Of a stretch of 64,000 nucleotides of DNA, positions 51,500-61,777 are shown piece after piece. Below the pieces are notes generated by a model that saw only the letters and a program-made list of their open reading frames with translations, did no database searches and had not been told where the DNA came from. Numbering within the stretch: the first letter of the stretch is position 1; the number at the start of each line of letters is the position of its first letter. The stretch is from assembly GCF_013033515.1 (NCBI RefSeq), contig NZ_WQEG01000012.1, forward strand, positions 1 to 64,000, written 5' to 3'. Source of the DNA: Ruegeria sp. HKCCA6707 (GTDB lineage Bacteria; Pseudomonadota; Alphaproteobacteria; Rhodobacterales; Rhodobacteraceae). Both the position numbers and the translations under genes were made by a program.

Positions 51500-52069
51500 T
51501 TGGTTAATAATACTTTAGATACCGTTGTGGCCCTTGGGGCTAATCTCAGTTTGAGATCGCAAAGCCCCGAGATGACACTTGAACGTGCAGTTGACGCAAT
51601 GGAAACTTCTGGTTTGGTGATTCGCGCCAGAAGTCGTTTTTACAAGACACCGTGTTTTCCCGCCGGTTCCGGGCCTGATTATGTGAATGCTGCCGTTCTG
51701 GTCGGTAGCGAACTGCCATCCCGGTCTGTTTTGGACATATTACACGAAATAGAGAACCGGTTTGGACGACAACGACAGCAGCGTTGGGGAATGCGAACAC
51801 TTGATTTGGACATGGTGTGCTGCGGCGATCAGGTCTCACCAAGCCTCAAAGAATACAATCATTGGCGTCTGCTGCCCTCGACAGAACAAATGAAATCGGC
51901 GCCCGAACAGTTGATATTGCCGCATCCGCGCTTGCAGGACCGGGCATTTGTGTTGGTTCCGATGGCGGATATTCTGCCCGATTGGACTCATCCCGTTTTG
52001 GGCCAAACCGTGCGGCAGATGCTGGACAACCTGCCCGACGAAGACATCTCGGCTATTCAGCCCCTGTGA
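51500..52069 (+). CDS. 2-amino-4-hydroxy-6-hydroxymethyldihydropteridine pyrophosphokinase FolK
   Basis: 189 residues if translation starts at TTG 51500. An ATG exists at 51488, but it contains the start of GGAGG (51490-51494), which is ideally placed 5 bp before the TTG. The enzyme body is typical: VALGANL, FPAGSGPDYVNAAVLV, WGMRTLDLDMV and LPHPRLQDRAFVLVPMADI. It transfers pyrophosphate to the folate pterin precursor. The rpoZ gene follows after 94 bp. Confidence 0.93.
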   Translation: MVNNTLDTVVALGANLSLRSQSPEMTLERAVDAMETSGLVIRARSRFYKTPCFPAGSGPDYVNAAVLVGSELPSRSVLDILHEIENRFGRQRQQRWGMRTLDLDMVCCGDQVSPSLKEYNHWRLLPSTEQMKSAPEQLILPHPRLQDRAFVLVPMADILPDWTHPVLGQTVRQMLDNLPDEDISAIQPL

Positions 52070-52163
52070 TCTGCCGGTTGGCCGTATTTCTTGCTTGTAA
52101 AGGCCGGGATTCGCGCTTAGATAAACCCCTTCTTGCCACGGATGAAGTTACGGAGAGCGCCCA

Positions 52164-52517
52164 ATGGCCCGCGTTACGGTTGAAGATTGTGTAGACAAGG
52201 TCCCGAACCGGTTCGAACTGGTTATGCTTGCAGCCCACCGGGCACGCGAGATTTCCGCTGGTGCGTCGATCACCGTTGAGCGTGACAACGACAAGAACCC
52301 TGTTGTTTCGTTGCGGGAAATCGCAGACGAAACCCAAAGCGCAGATGAGCTTCGCGAGCGTCTGATCGAGTCGAACCAGACCCAGATCGAAGTTGACGAG
52401 CCGGAAGAAGATCAGATGGCACTGCTTATGGGTGCAGATTCGGACAAGCCTGTCGAAGACGACATGTCCGAAGAAAAGCTCCTGCGTGCCCTGATGGAGG
52501 CACAGGGCCAGGGCTAA
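52164..52517 (+). CDS. RNA polymerase omega subunit
   Basis: 117 residues. [30 protein letters not shown] is diagnostic for RpoZ, and the acidic C-terminal tail (about residues 70-117) is usual in alphaproteobacteria. It aids assembly of the beta' subunit and ppGpp binding. The ppGpp synthetase gene lies 25 bp downstream. Confidence 0.98.
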   Translation: MARVTVEDCVDKVPNRFELVMLAAHRAREISAGASITVERDNDKNPVVSLREIADETQSADELRERLIESNQTQIEVDEPEEDQMALLMGADSDKPVEDDMSEEKLLRALMEAQGQG

Positions 52518-52542
52518 GCCCCAGTATGAAGGTGCGGACCGG

Positions 52543-54675
52543 ATGATTTCTGCTGACGACCTGATTGCGCTGGTCCGCAACTACAACCCGAAAACGAATG
52601 TTGACCGCATCACCCGGGCCTATGAGTTCGGGAAACAGATGCACGAGGGGCAGTTTCGCCATTCCGGCGAGCCCTATTTTACCCATCCCGTTGCTGTTGC
52701 CGCCATCCTGACCGAACAACGTCTGGATGATGCGACGATCATCACGGCTTTGCTGCACGACACGATCGAAGACACCAAGGCCAACTATGGGAAGGTGGCG
52801 GACCTGTTCGGCGATGAGGTTGCCAAGCTGGTCGATGGCGTTACCAAACTGACCAATCTGCAACTGTCCAGCCGAGAAACCAAGCAAGCCGAAAACTTCC
52901 GCAAATTGTTCATGGCCATGTCCAAGGATCTACGGGTGATCCTGGTCAAGCTGGCCGACCGTTTGCACAACATGCGCACGATCAAGGCGATGCGTCCTGA
53001 AAAGCAGGTTCAAAAAGCGCGCGAAACGATGGACATCTACGCGCCACTTGCCGGCCGCATGGGGATGCATTGGATGCGCGAAGAGCTGGAAGATCTCGCT
53101 TTCCGCGTGTTGAACCCGGAAGGTCGGCAATCGATCATTCGTCGGTTTATCACCTTGCAACGCGAAACCGGCGACGTGATCCACCGGATCACTGGTGACA
53201 TGCGGCACGAGTTGGATAAGGCCGGGATTGAGGCCGAGGTCTTTGGGCGCGCTAAAAAGCCCTATTCGATCTGGCGCAAGATGCAGGAAAAGGATCAGGG
53301 CTTTTCGCGGCTATCTGACATCTATGGTTTTCGGATCATCACCGGGTCTGAGGAAGATTGTTATCGTACGCTGGGCGCGATCCATCAACGCTGGCGCGCG
53401 GTGCCGGGACGGTTCAAGGACTACATCAGTCAACCGAAGTCGAACGGTTATCGTTCGATCCACACCACGGTATCTGGGCGTGACGGCAAACGCGTCGAGG
53501 TGCAGATTCGCACCCGCCAGATGCATGACGTGGCCGAAACAGGCGTGGCTGCGCACTGGTCTTATCGTGACGGCGTTCGCTCGGAAAACCCGTTTGCGGT
53601 CGATCCCGCCAAATGGATTGCCAATCTGACCGAACAGTTCGACAGCGAAGAGGATCACGAAGATTTCCTCGAAGCCGTCAAACTGGAGATGTACTCGGAC
53701 CAGGTGTTCTGCTTCACGCCCAAAGGGGATGTTGTGAAACTGCCACGTGGGGCAACTCCGATTGATTTTGCCTATGCCATCCACACACGCATCGGGCACG
53801 CTTGTGTGGGTGCCAAAGTTGACGGTATCCGCGTTCCGCTTTGGACCCGTCTGAAAAACGGTCAATCCGTCGACATCATTACGGCTGATGGGCAGACGCC
53901 GCAGGTCACCTGGCTTGAGATAGCGGTGACCGGCAAGGCGCGCACGGCCATCCGCAGGGCGCTGCGCGAGGTGGACCGCGAACGCTTTATCAAGCTGGGT
54001 AAGGAATTGGCACGCTCGGGTTTCGAACATGTCGGGCGCAAAGCAACGGACAAGGCGTTGGACACCGCCGCGAAACACTTGCGCTTGAACGACCGGCATG
54101 AGCTTCTTGCGCGCTTGGGCAGCGCTGAGCTGACAGCGCATGATGTGGTCGAGGCGGTCTATCCCGAGCTGACAAAAGACGAAGGCGACGCGATCCCGTT
54201 GCGGCGTGCAGTGATCGGTCTTGAGCCCGGTCAGGGCTTTGATCGTGCGCCTTGTTGTCAGCCTTTGCCGGGCGAGCGCATTGTTGGTATCACCTATCGT
54301 GGCAAAGGTGTTGTGGTGCACGCCATCGACTGTGACCGGCTCAGCGAGTTCGAGAGCGAGCCCGAGCGTTGGGTGGATCTACATTGGCATTCCGGTACTC
54401 ACCCGGCTGTCTACAGCGCCACGCTTGAGCTGACCATTGGCAATGACGCCGGAGTTCTGGGTCGCATTTGCACATTGATCGGCGAGAAGAAGGCCAATAT
54501 TTCGAACTTGCAATTTGTCGATCGTAAACCCGATTTTTACCGCCTGTTGCTGAGCGTTGAGCTGCGTGATCTTGAGCAGCTGCATTCGCTGATGCTGATG
54601 CTTGAGGCGGAAAGTGATGTGGCTGCAGTTGAACGGCACCGGGATATAGCTAAAACCGCAGTTGCAGCTGGTTAG
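52543..54675 (+). CDS. bifunctional (p)ppGpp synthetase/hydrolase (Rsh, RelA/SpoT family)
   Basis: 710 residues. An HD hydrolase domain has intact HDTIEDT after YFTHPVAVAAIL. The synthetase domain follows (FGRAKKPYSIWRKM, DIYGFRIIT, SNGYRSIHTTV) with the RFKD motif of bifunctional enzymes. Then come a TGS domain (QVFCFTPKGDVVKLPRGATPIDFAYAIH) and a C-terminal ACT domain (ELTIGNDAGVLGRICTLI). It both makes and breaks the stringent alarmone, the only such enzyme in most alphaproteobacteria. Confidence 0.97.
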   Translation: MISADDLIALVRNYNPKTNVDRITRAYEFGKQMHEGQFRHSGEPYFTHPVAVAAILTEQRLDDATIITALLHDTIEDTKANYGKVADLFGDEVAKLVDGVTKLTNLQLSSRETKQAENFRKLFMAMSKDLRVILVKLADRLHNMRTIKAMRPEKQVQKARETMDIYAPLAGRMGMHWMREELEDLAFRVLNPEGRQSIIRRFITLQRETGDVIHRITGDMRHELDKAGIEAEVFGRAKKPYSIWRKMQEKDQGFSRLSDIYGFRIITGSEEDCYRTLGAIHQRWRAVPGRFKDYISQPKSNGYRSIHTTVSGRDGKRVEVQIRTRQMHDVAETGVAAHWSYRDGVRSENPFAVDPAKWIANLTEQFDSEEDHEDFLEAVKLEMYSDQVFCFTPKGDVVKLPRGATPIDFAYAIHTRIGHACVGAKVDGIRVPLWTRLKNGQSVDIITADGQTPQVTWLEIAVTGKARTAIRRALREVDRERFIKLGKELARSGFEHVGRKATDKALDTAAKHLRLNDRHELLARLGSAELTAHDVVEAVYPELTKDEGDAIPLRRAVIGLEPGQGFDRAPCCQPLPGERIVGITYRGKGVVVHAIDCDRLSEFESEPERWVDLHWHSGTHPAVYSATLELTIGNDAGVLGRICTLIGEKKANISNLQFVDRKPDFYRLLLSVELRDLEQLHSLMLMLEAESDVAAVERHRDIAKTAVAAG

Positions 54676-54691
54676 GAAAGGGTGATCAGGA

Positions 54692-55390
54692 GTGGTATTC
54701 AAGCGCCGAGATCGACGCTCGCCTATCCAGATCGCATCGGAATTCGTTTATCCGCGCGGCGGTTGGACCCGCGCCTTCCTCTATGTCAAACACCGGGTGC
54801 GCCGGCTTCCCGATACACCTGACCGCATCGCGCGCGGGATTGGTGCCGGGGTCTTTGCGGCCTTCACACCGTTTTACGGGATGCATTTTGTGGTGGCCGC
54901 GATTGGAGCACGTCTGATCAAAGGCAACATACTGGCCTCGCTCAGCGGAACGTTTTTCGGCAATCCGCTGACCTATGTTCCGATCGGTGTGATTTGTCTG
55001 CAAACGGGTCATTTCCTACTGGGTACGGAATATGACGAAAGTGACACGCAAGGCCTGGGCTCCAAGTTTGCCGATGCCCTGGGCGACCTGAAGAACAACT
55101 TTTTCGCAATTTTTTCGGATCGCGTTGCTGACTGGCGCGGTTTGGACAAGTTCTATGATGATGTGTTCTTCCCCTACATGATCGGCGGGATCATTCCAGG
55201 CCTGATCGCAGGCGTTATCTGTTATTACCTCAGCTATCCATTGATCCTCACCTATCAGCAGCGCCGCCGCGCGCGGATCAAGGCGAAGTTCGAGGAAATC
55301 AAACGCCTTGCACAAGAAAACTCTGCCGTTCCGGGGGCAATGCCCATAGTCTCGGGCCGAACTGTGAAAGAGGAATCAACGGATGTCTGA
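54692..55390 (+). CDS. DUF2062 membrane protein
   Basis: 232 residues, GTG start after CAGGA. RIARGIGAGVFAAFTPFYGMHFVVAAIGA and GNILASLSGTFFGNPLTYVP are typical of DUF2062; about three membrane helices and a basic C-terminal tail (QQRRRARIKAKFEEIKRL). Function unknown. It overlaps pdxJ by 8 bp at its 3' end. Confidence 0.92.
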   Translation: MVFKRRDRRSPIQIASEFVYPRGGWTRAFLYVKHRVRRLPDTPDRIARGIGAGVFAAFTPFYGMHFVVAAIGARLIKGNILASLSGTFFGNPLTYVPIGVICLQTGHFLLGTEYDESDTQGLGSKFADALGDLKNNFFAIFSDRVADWRGLDKFYDDVFFPYMIGGIIPGLIAGVICYYLSYPLILTYQQRRRARIKAKFEEIKRLAQENSAVPGAMPIVSGRTVKEESTDV

Positions 55391-56129
55391 CAACCATCTG
55401 CGTTTGGGTGTGAACATCGATCATGTGGCAACCGTCCGCAACGCGCGGGGCGGGGCTTACCCCGACCCATTACGGGCTGCCAAACTGGCGGAAGAGGCGG
55501 GTGCTGACGGCATTACCGCCCATCTGCGTGAAGACCGCCGCCACATCTCGGACGCGGATATAGATGGGCTGATGGAAGTGCTTTCGGTTCCGCTGAACTT
55601 TGAGATGGCGGCAACCGATGAGATGCAGAAAATCGCCCTGCGTCACAAGCCACATGCGGTCTGTATCGTGCCCGAAAAGCGTGAGGAACGGACCACCGAA
55701 GGCGGGCTGGAAGTTGCGCGCGAAGAAAACAAGCTGGCGCATTTCATTGCGCCCCTGCGTGACGTGGGCTGCCGGGTGTCCATCTTCATCGCTGCGGATC
55801 AGCGACAGATCGAAGCTGCCCACCGGATCGGAGCGGAAGTGATCGAGCTGCACACAGGCGCCTATTGCGATGCGTTCTCCGAAGGCCGAGAGGACGACGC
55901 CGCGTGGGAATTGGAAGCCTTGCGGCAGATGTCCACATTTGCCCATTCACTGGGTCTTGAGGTCCATGCCGGGCACGGTTTGACCTATGACACGGTCATG
56001 CCCATCGCAGCCTTCCCCGAGGTGCGCGAGTTGAACATCGGTCACTTCCTGATCGGTGAGTCGATTTTTCTGGGCCTCGATCCCGCGATCCGCGAAATGC
56101 GCCGCCTGATGGATGTGGCGCGCGCATGA
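55383..56129 (+). CDS. pyridoxine 5'-phosphate synthase PdxJ
   Basis: 248 residues, a TIM barrel. LGVNIDHVATVRNARGGAYPDP at the start and HAGHGLTYDTVMPIA, ELNIGHFLIGESIFLGL at the end are characteristic. It joins 1-deoxyxylulose 5-phosphate with 3-amino-2-oxopropyl phosphate in vitamin B6 synthesis. Its stop overlaps the LysE-type gene by 4 bp. Confidence 0.98.
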   Translation: MSDNHLRLGVNIDHVATVRNARGGAYPDPLRAAKLAEEAGADGITAHLREDRRHISDADIDGLMEVLSVPLNFEMAATDEMQKIALRHKPHAVCIVPEKREERTTEGGLEVAREENKLAHFIAPLRDVGCRVSIFIAADQRQIEAAHRIGAEVIELHTGAYCDAFSEGREDDAAWELEALRQMSTFAHSLGLEVHAGHGLTYDTVMPIAAFPEVRELNIGHFLIGESIFLGLDPAIREMRRLMDVARA

Positions 56130-56746
56130 TTACCCCGGCTTTTATCGCTATTTGGTTCGCCTGGCTTATGGCAGGTGGGTCGCCCGGACCTGCAACCATG
56201 GGCATCGCCGGTACGGCAATGAACGAAGGACGTCGTTCGGGTTTGGTTTTTGCTCTGGGCATTTGTGCGGGCTCAGCAAGTTGGGGCATAGCGGCCGCTT
56301 TAGGCCTTTCGGCTATCATGCTTGCAAATGTCTGGGTCTTTGAGGTGATCCGGTATGTTGGCGTTGCCTATTTGAGTTGGCTGGCGCTCAAGGCGTTGCG
56401 TCGGGCTTTCAACTCGGATGAGGTTGTGATGGGAAGACCTGTCACTGGTAGCCTTGGCACCGTCTTCGCCAAGGGCGCGGCGATACATCTTACCAATCCC
56501 AAAGCAATCCTAAGCTGGGGATCTATCTATGCCATTGTTGCGCCCGAGAACGCCGGGTTATCGGTCCTTTTGGCGTATTTCTTGATGCTTTATGTGGGTT
56601 CTTTGCTGGTTTTCATCGGCTATGCATTTCTTTTTTCGTCCGAAAGAATGGTCCGTATCTATCGCAACACACGTCGCTGGTTTGACTTGGCGTTTGCAGG
56701 TTTCTTTGGTGTCGCAAGCTACAAGATACTGACGGTGCGGTTATAG
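56126..56746 (+). CDS. LysE/RhtB-type amino acid exporter
   Basis: 206 residues with about six helices. GGSPGPATMGIAGTAMNEGRRSGLVFALGICAG is the conserved first motif of the family, and HLTNPKAILSW the central one. It exports amino acids or derivatives, the substrate being uncertain. It overlaps pdxJ by 4 bp, which implies coupled translation. Confidence 0.93.
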   Translation: MITPAFIAIWFAWLMAGGSPGPATMGIAGTAMNEGRRSGLVFALGICAGSASWGIAAALGLSAIMLANVWVFEVIRYVGVAYLSWLALKALRRAFNSDEVVMGRPVTGSLGTVFAKGAAIHLTNPKAILSWGSIYAIVAPENAGLSVLLAYFLMLYVGSLLVFIGYAFLFSSERMVRIYRNTRRWFDLAFAGFFGVASYKILTVRL

Positions 56747-56790
56747 GTGTTTTGTGCCTTTGCTTATGACAACGTGAATCGAGGCGAATT

Positions 56791-57768
56791 GTGAAAGCAA
56801 TAACTTACGAAGAATTTGGCCCCGCCGCAGACGTGCTGAGCATCACCGAGATGCCTGTGCCAAATCCCGCGCCAGGCGAAGTTCTGGTGCGCGTTCATGC
56901 CAGTGGGATCAACCCGTCAGATGTAAAGCTGCGCGGTGGTGCGCGCCCCGGTGCCGTGATGGCATATCCTCTGGTCATCCCCCACTCTGACGGTGCTGGC
57001 GTGATCGAAGCTGTGGGGCAAGGCGTCGATGCGGCACGGGTTGGCCAGCGGGTCTGGATCTGGAACGGTCAATGGCAGCGTGCTTTCGGAACGGGTGCCG
57101 AATACATCGCCCTGCCATCCGAACAGGCTGTTTGGCTGCCGGATGGGACAAGCTTTGCCGAAGGGGCGTGCTTGGGAATACCGGCGCTGACAGCCTGGTA
57201 CGCTCTTTTTGGCGACGGCCCAATCGAAGGAAAAACCGTTCTGGTCACCGGCGGGGCGGGGACCGTAGGGCGCTATGCCTGCCAAATGGCGGCGCTGGGC
57301 GGCGCGCGGGTGATCACTACCGTCAGTTCGGAAGAAAAGGCGGCCCATTCCGGTGCTTCGGATTGGATCAATTACCGCACCGATGACGTGACCGAAGCCG
57401 TGCTGGATATGACCCAAGGCGTAGGTGTGGACCGCATCGTCGAGGTGGATTTCGCCGCCAACCAAGCTGCCTCGCTGGCCCTGATCCGACCGGGTGGTAC
57501 GATTGCCAGCTATGCCTCAGCCTCACAAATGCGGCCCGAGTTGGATTTCTATGGCTTCATGTTCAAGAACATCCGCCTGCATATGTTGATCGTCTACCAA
57601 CTGGACGCCGCCACCCGCCGCAAGGGCGAGGCGCAATTGACCCAGTGGTTGGACCAAGGCGCGCTGAGCCACGCGGTCGTGCCCGCTGGTGGTTTGGAAG
57701 ATGCCGTTGCCGCCCATCAGATGGTTGAGGCGGGGCAGAAACTGGGCACAGTGGTTTTGGAGGTCTGA
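56791..57768 (+). CDS. NADPH:quinone reductase-like MDR oxidoreductase
   Basis: 325 residues with a GTG start. The catalytic domain has [16 protein letters not shown], and the Rossmann loop is [22 protein letters not shown]. The structural and catalytic zinc cysteines of alcohol dehydrogenases are absent, so it is a zinc-free quinone reductase type. It lies immediately ahead of acpS, with 1 bp between. Confidence 0.92.
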   Translation: MKAITYEEFGPAADVLSITEMPVPNPAPGEVLVRVHASGINPSDVKLRGGARPGAVMAYPLVIPHSDGAGVIEAVGQGVDAARVGQRVWIWNGQWQRAFGTGAEYIALPSEQAVWLPDGTSFAEGACLGIPALTAWYALFGDGPIEGKTVLVTGGAGTVGRYACQMAALGGARVITTVSSEEKAAHSGASDWINYRTDDVTEAVLDMTQGVGVDRIVEVDFAANQAASLALIRPGGTIASYASASQMRPELDFYGFMFKNIRLHMLIVYQLDAATRRKGEAQLTQWLDQGALSHAVVPAGGLEDAVAAHQMVEAGQKLGTVVLEV

Positions 57769-57769
57769 A

Positions 57770-58189
57770 GTGATCCTCGGTATCGGCACAGACCTCGCCA
57801 ATATCGATCGCATCCAGGGTACGCTGGACCGGTTTGGCGATCGGTTCCGCAATCGCGTTTTTACCGAGACCGAACAGCGCAAGGCGGAACGTCGAGCAGA
57901 CACGGCGGGCACCTACGCCAAACGCTGGGCGGCGAAAGAGGCGTGCTCTAAGGCGCTGGGCACCGGGCTGCGCATGGGCATCGCATGGAAGGACATGGCG
58001 GTCAGCAACTTGCGTACGGGCCAACCTATCATGCATGTGACCGGCTGGGCGGCTGAGCGCCTAAAAGAGATGACCCCGGAAGGGTACGAAGCCATCATCC
58101 ACGTGACGCTGACCGATGACCACCCCTGGGCACAGGCCTTCGTGGTGATCGAGGCGCGGCCCCTTCAAGATCACGCCACGCGGCCTTGA
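57770..58189 (+). CDS. holo-[acyl-carrier-protein] synthase AcpS
   Basis: 139 residues from a GTG at 57770. [14 protein letters not shown] and [12 protein letters not shown] hold the metal-binding acids, and [18 protein letters not shown] is the second signature. It transfers 4'-phosphopantetheine from CoA to ACP. The pdxJ-acpS-lepB-rnc-era order is common in alphaproteobacteria. Confidence 0.97.
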   Translation: MILGIGTDLANIDRIQGTLDRFGDRFRNRVFTETEQRKAERRADTAGTYAKRWAAKEACSKALGTGLRMGIAWKDMAVSNLRTGQPIMHVTGWAAERLKEMTPEGYEAIIHVTLTDDHPWAQAFVVIEARPLQDHATRP

Positions 58190-58248
58190 CTTGCCCCTAC
58201 CATCCCCGCATGTAGCAGCAAAGCCAAGCAAAGACTGGAGAGAGCAGT

Positions 58249-59085
58249 ATGGCCGAGGAAGCCAAGACCGGAAGCGGCGTCTGGGAGACGATCAAAACCA
58301 TCGTCTATGCGCTGCTGATCGCAGGTGTATTCCGCACCCTGTTCTTTCAACCGTTCTGGATCCCCTCGGGGTCGATGAAGCAAACGCTGCTGATCGGGGA
58401 TTTCCTGTTCGTCAACAAGATGACCTATGGCTATTCCTATGCTTCTTGTCCCAGCCTGATCATCCCACGCTTTGGTCTGAATATCGACGCTGAAGATATC
58501 TGCGGCTGGATGAAAGGCGACAATACCCGCATCTGGGGCGGAGAGCCTGAGCGCGGCGACGTGATCGTGTTCCGTCACCCGGTCACTGGGCGTGATTATA
58601 TCAAGCGCCTGATTGGCTTGCCCGGCGACCGTATCCAGATCCGCGATGGCCAGATCATCCTGAACGATGTTGCCGTGCCACAACAGCCCGATGGCGTGTT
58701 CACCGAAATCGCAGAGCCTCAGGGCCCGCAAGGTCTGCGTCCGCGATGCGAAAATGGCCCGGTGGGGATTGGCGGCGCCTGCGAAAAGTCCCGCTCGATT
58801 GAAACCCTTCCAAATGGCGTCTCGTATGACGTTCTGAATATCGGCAATCAAGGATCGGACAATACAGGCATCTACAACGTGCCCGAAGGCCACTACTTCT
58901 TTATGGGGGACAACCGCGACAACTCGGCTGACAGCCGACTGCCGCAATCGGCCGGAGGTGTCGGATATGTGCCCTACGAAAACCTGATCGGCCGCGCAGA
59001 TCGTATCTTCTTCTCATCGGCTGGCCGTTCGATGCTGTTCTTCTGGACATGGCGCGGCGACAGGTTCTTTAAGGCCGTCAAGTGA
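58249..59085 (+). CDS. signal peptidase I LepB
   Basis: 278 residues. One membrane helix ([19 protein letters not shown]) is followed by the catalytic Ser in [21 protein letters not shown], the Lys in [15 protein letters not shown], and the [11 protein letters not shown] motif. It cleaves signal peptides on the periplasmic side. CTGGAGAGAG precedes the ATG. It overlaps rnc by 4 bp. Confidence 0.97.
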   Translation: MAEEAKTGSGVWETIKTIVYALLIAGVFRTLFFQPFWIPSGSMKQTLLIGDFLFVNKMTYGYSYASCPSLIIPRFGLNIDAEDICGWMKGDNTRIWGGEPERGDVIVFRHPVTGRDYIKRLIGLPGDRIQIRDGQIILNDVAVPQQPDGVFTEIAEPQGPQGLRPRCENGPVGIGGACEKSRSIETLPNGVSYDVLNIGNQGSDNTGIYNVPEGHYFFMGDNRDNSADSRLPQSAGGVGYVPYENLIGRADRIFFSSAGRSMLFFWTWRGDRFFKAVK

Positions 59086-59762
59086 AGCTATCGTCTGAGA
59101 TACAGGCTTTTCAAAAACGCTTGGGTTATGAATTTCAAAGCCCCGAGCTGCTTTTGCGGGCGCTGACCCATGGGTCGGTGTCGTCGCCGACGCGACCTGA
59201 TAATCAGCGGCTTGAGTTTCTGGGCGACAGGGTCTTGGGTCTGGTGATGGCCACTGCCTTGCTCGAAGCAGACAAGAAAGCCACCGAAGGGCAACTCGCC
59301 CCGCGTTTCAACGCTCTGGTGCGCAAAGAGGCCTGCGCCGATGTGGCCCGCCAGATCGATCTGGGGGCGGTATTGAAGTTGGGCCGTTCCGAGATGCTTT
59401 CCGGCGGGCGCCGCAAGCAAGCCCTGCTGGGGGATGCGATGGAGGCGGTAATCGCAGCGATCTACCGCGACGCGGGGTTCGAGGCTGCGCGCGATGTGAT
59501 CTTGGCCCTTTGGGGCGACCGCATTCATTCGGTTGAGGCCGACGCCCGCGACGCCAAAACCGCGCTGCAGGAATGGGCTCAGGCACGGGGTCAGAAACCG
59601 CCATCATATGTGGAAACCAAACGCAGCGGCCCGGATCACGCACCGATCTTTACCATCGCCGCGCGACTGCAGGACGGAACCGAAGCCCAAGCCACAGCTG
59701 GATCAAAACGTCAGGCCGAACAGGCGGCCGCCAAAGCGCTGCTGGATACCCTGTCCAAATAA
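59082..59762 (+). CDS. ribonuclease III
   Basis: 226 residues, GTG start. The signature [16 protein letters not shown] and the second acidic site [14 protein letters not shown] are intact. The C-terminal dsRNA-binding domain follows ([19 protein letters not shown] ... [18 protein letters not shown]). It processes rRNA and other double-stranded RNA. Confidence 0.97.
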   Translation: MKLSSEIQAFQKRLGYEFQSPELLLRALTHGSVSSPTRPDNQRLEFLGDRVLGLVMATALLEADKKATEGQLAPRFNALVRKEACADVARQIDLGAVLKLGRSEMLSGGRRKQALLGDAMEAVIAAIYRDAGFEAARDVILALWGDRIHSVEADARDAKTALQEWAQARGQKPPSYVETKRSGPDHAPIFTIAARLQDGTEAQATAGSKRQAEQAAAKALLDTLSK

Positions 59763-59812
59763 CTCAAATCACGCTCCCCACGTCATCTGGCCCAAAATAC
59801 CCTGAGGTTGAG

Positions 59813-59846
59813 CCCGGACGGCGTCCGGGTGAAGGGGGTGGACCCC
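59813..59846. repeat. pair of compact palindromes between rnc and era
   Basis: CCCGGAC-GGC-GTCCGGG (59813-59829) is a perfect 7-bp stem with a 3-base loop, and GGGGT-GG-ACCCC follows within 59835-59846. There is no T run. They may be a dispersed palindromic element or an RNA processing site between the two genes. Confidence 0.5.
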
Positions 59847-59946
59847 TCTAGCGCTTATAGACCCAAGCCCAAAGCACCAAATCCCTCTGGCCCGTCGGTG
59901 CAATCTGCTATAGGGGTGCGCACCTGCAACCAGGATCGCAACAGAT

Positions 59947-60855
59947 ATGACCACACGCGCCGGATTTATCGCCCTGATCGGAGAGCCCAACGCGGGCAAA
60001 TCCACTCTTTTGAACCGCATGGTCGGGGCTAAGGTCTCAATCGTGACCCATAAGGTGCAGACCACCCGCGCCCGCATCCGTGGCGTGGCGATGGAAGGCG
60101 ACGCGCAGTTGGTCTTTGTCGACACGCCGGGCCTGTTCAAACCCCGTCGACGTTTGGACCGCGCCATGGTGGCCGCAGCATGGGGCGGAGCGGCAGATGC
60201 GGATATCGTTGTGCTGATGGTCGAGGCGCATCGCGGTATCACCGAAGGGGTTGAACGCATCCTCGAAGGTCTGGAAGAGATCGGGCAGGGCCGCACGATC
60301 GCACTGGCCATCAACAAGATTGACAAAGTGCCAAGTGAGAAGCTCTTGGCCCTGACCAGCGATCTGAACGCGCGATACCCCTTTGCCGAAACCTTCATGA
60401 TTTCGGCCGAGAAAGGCCACGGTGTTGATGACCTGCGCAGATGGCTTGCCGCTAAGCTACCGGAAGGCCCGTGGCTCTACCCCGAGGACCAGATCGCTGA
60501 TCTGCCCCTGCGCATGATCGCTGCTGAAATGACGCGTGAGAAACTGACGCTGCGCCTGCATCAGGAACTGCCCTATCAGCTGACCGTCGAGACCGAGAGC
60601 TGGGAAGAGCGAAAGGACGGCTCCGCCAAGATCGATCAGGTGATCTATGTCATGCGCGACGGCCACAAGGGCATCGTTCTTGGCAAAAAGGGCGAGACGA
60701 TCAAGGCGGTCAGCCAGGCCGCGCGGGCCGAGCTGGAAGAGTTTCTCGACCGCAAGATCCATCTATTCCTGCAAGTCAAAGTTCGGCCCAACTGGCTGGA
60801 GGAATCCGAGCGCTATTCGGAAATGGGTCTGGATTTCAAAGACGGTAACGCATGA
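59947..60855 (+). CDS. GTPase Era
   Basis: 302 residues. GEPNAGKSTLLNRMVG (G1), FVDTPGLF (G3) and INKIDKV (G4) form the GTPase. The C-terminal KH domain is seen in IDQVIYVMRDGHKGIVLGKKGETIKAVSQ. It binds 16S rRNA 3' ends in 30S assembly. Its stop overlaps the DUF1491 gene by 4 bp. Confidence 0.98.
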   Translation: MTTRAGFIALIGEPNAGKSTLLNRMVGAKVSIVTHKVQTTRARIRGVAMEGDAQLVFVDTPGLFKPRRRLDRAMVAAAWGGAADADIVVLMVEAHRGITEGVERILEGLEEIGQGRTIALAINKIDKVPSEKLLALTSDLNARYPFAETFMISAEKGHGVDDLRRWLAAKLPEGPWLYPEDQIADLPLRMIAAEMTREKLTLRLHQELPYQLTVETESWEERKDGSAKIDQVIYVMRDGHKGIVLGKKGETIKAVSQAARAELEEFLDRKIHLFLQVKVRPNWLEESERYSEMGLDFKDGNA

Positions 60856-61181
60856 CGCGTCTGACGGCCGAGTTCTGGGTTCATGCATATCTGGCCCGGT
60901 TGCGGTTCCAGGACATCCCGGCCTTTGTCGTCACCCATGGGGACAACACCGCAGGCGCCGTTCTGGTCAAGCTGAACACACTTGACGGCCAGGCCGTTGC
61001 CTTTCAGCGCAGCTTTGACCTGATGAGCGGTGAACGCATTTGGGTCGAGCTTTCCAAAGGTGCTGAGCTGGACGTGGATTCTGCCATCGCCAAACAACGC
61101 AGCTTTGACCCTGATCTTTGGGTAATCGAGGTCGAAGACCGGCAAGGGCGGCATTTGCTGGGTGAAGAAGGGCTGGAATAA
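60852..61181 (+). CDS. DUF1491 protein
   Basis: 109 residues of the DUF1491 family: FWVHAYLARLRFQDIPAFVV, GAVLVKLNTLDG, and QRSFDPDLWVIEVEDRQGRHLL. Function unknown; usually placed between era and recO in alphaproteobacteria. It overlaps era by 4 bp. Confidence 0.93.
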   Translation: MTRLTAEFWVHAYLARLRFQDIPAFVVTHGDNTAGAVLVKLNTLDGQAVAFQRSFDLMSGERIWVELSKGAELDVDSAIAKQRSFDPDLWVIEVEDRQGRHLLGEEGLE

Positions 61182-61213
61182 CAACCCTTCAACTTCCATG
61201 GCTGCCGACAGGA

Positions 61214-61603
61214 TCAGCCGTTCTCACCCAAATACACAAAGCTCATTTTGTTGCCGTCGGGATCGCGGGCATATGCACCAAAGAAGTTGGGACCATAGTC
61301 AGGGCGTTCGCCCGGATCGCCTTCGTTGGTGCCACCATTTGCCAGAGCCGCCGCATGCACGTCGCGCACCTCGTCCTGACTTTGACATAGAAGGCCAACC
61401 ATAGTGCCATTGCCAACAGTTGCTTCACCTTTGTCGAACGGTGTGGCAACCCAGATGGTACCCCCGCCGCGCAGCTCATAACAGACCGCATGCGGCATGT
61501 ATTCGGCGATGACCTTGCCGCCCATTTTCGACACAACGGCATCGTAATACCCGCGCGCTTTGGGCACATCGTTAGAACCGATCATGACATAGTTAAGTGA
61601 CAT
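61214..61603 (-). CDS. VOC/glyoxalase-family protein
   Basis: 129 residues from the ATG at 61603. NYVMIGSNDVPKARGYYDAVV and YARDPDGNKMSFVYL mark the vicinal oxygen chelate fold. It is probably a metal-dependent enzyme or a binding protein, without a known substrate. It stands alone and in convergence with the DUF1491 gene. Confidence 0.92.
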   Translation of the reverse strand: MSLNYVMIGSNDVPKARGYYDAVVSKMGGKVIAEYMPHAVCYELRGGGTIWVATPFDKGEATVGNGTMVGLLCQSQDEVRDVHAAALANGGTNEGDPGERPDYGPNFFGAYARDPDGNKMSFVYLGENG

Positions 61604-61777
61604 TTTTGAATTCCCTGAAAAAGAACGTAAAGGGAACATTAGGGATTACCCAGGCAACGCGCAACTCTTTTTTCGACACGCGACGGGTCATCATCATTGT
61701 GGCCAAATTACTGATATGTGATCGGAAACGACCGAGCGGTTCTTTTTATCGGCAATCCGAATGTGTAAGTTTTGTGA

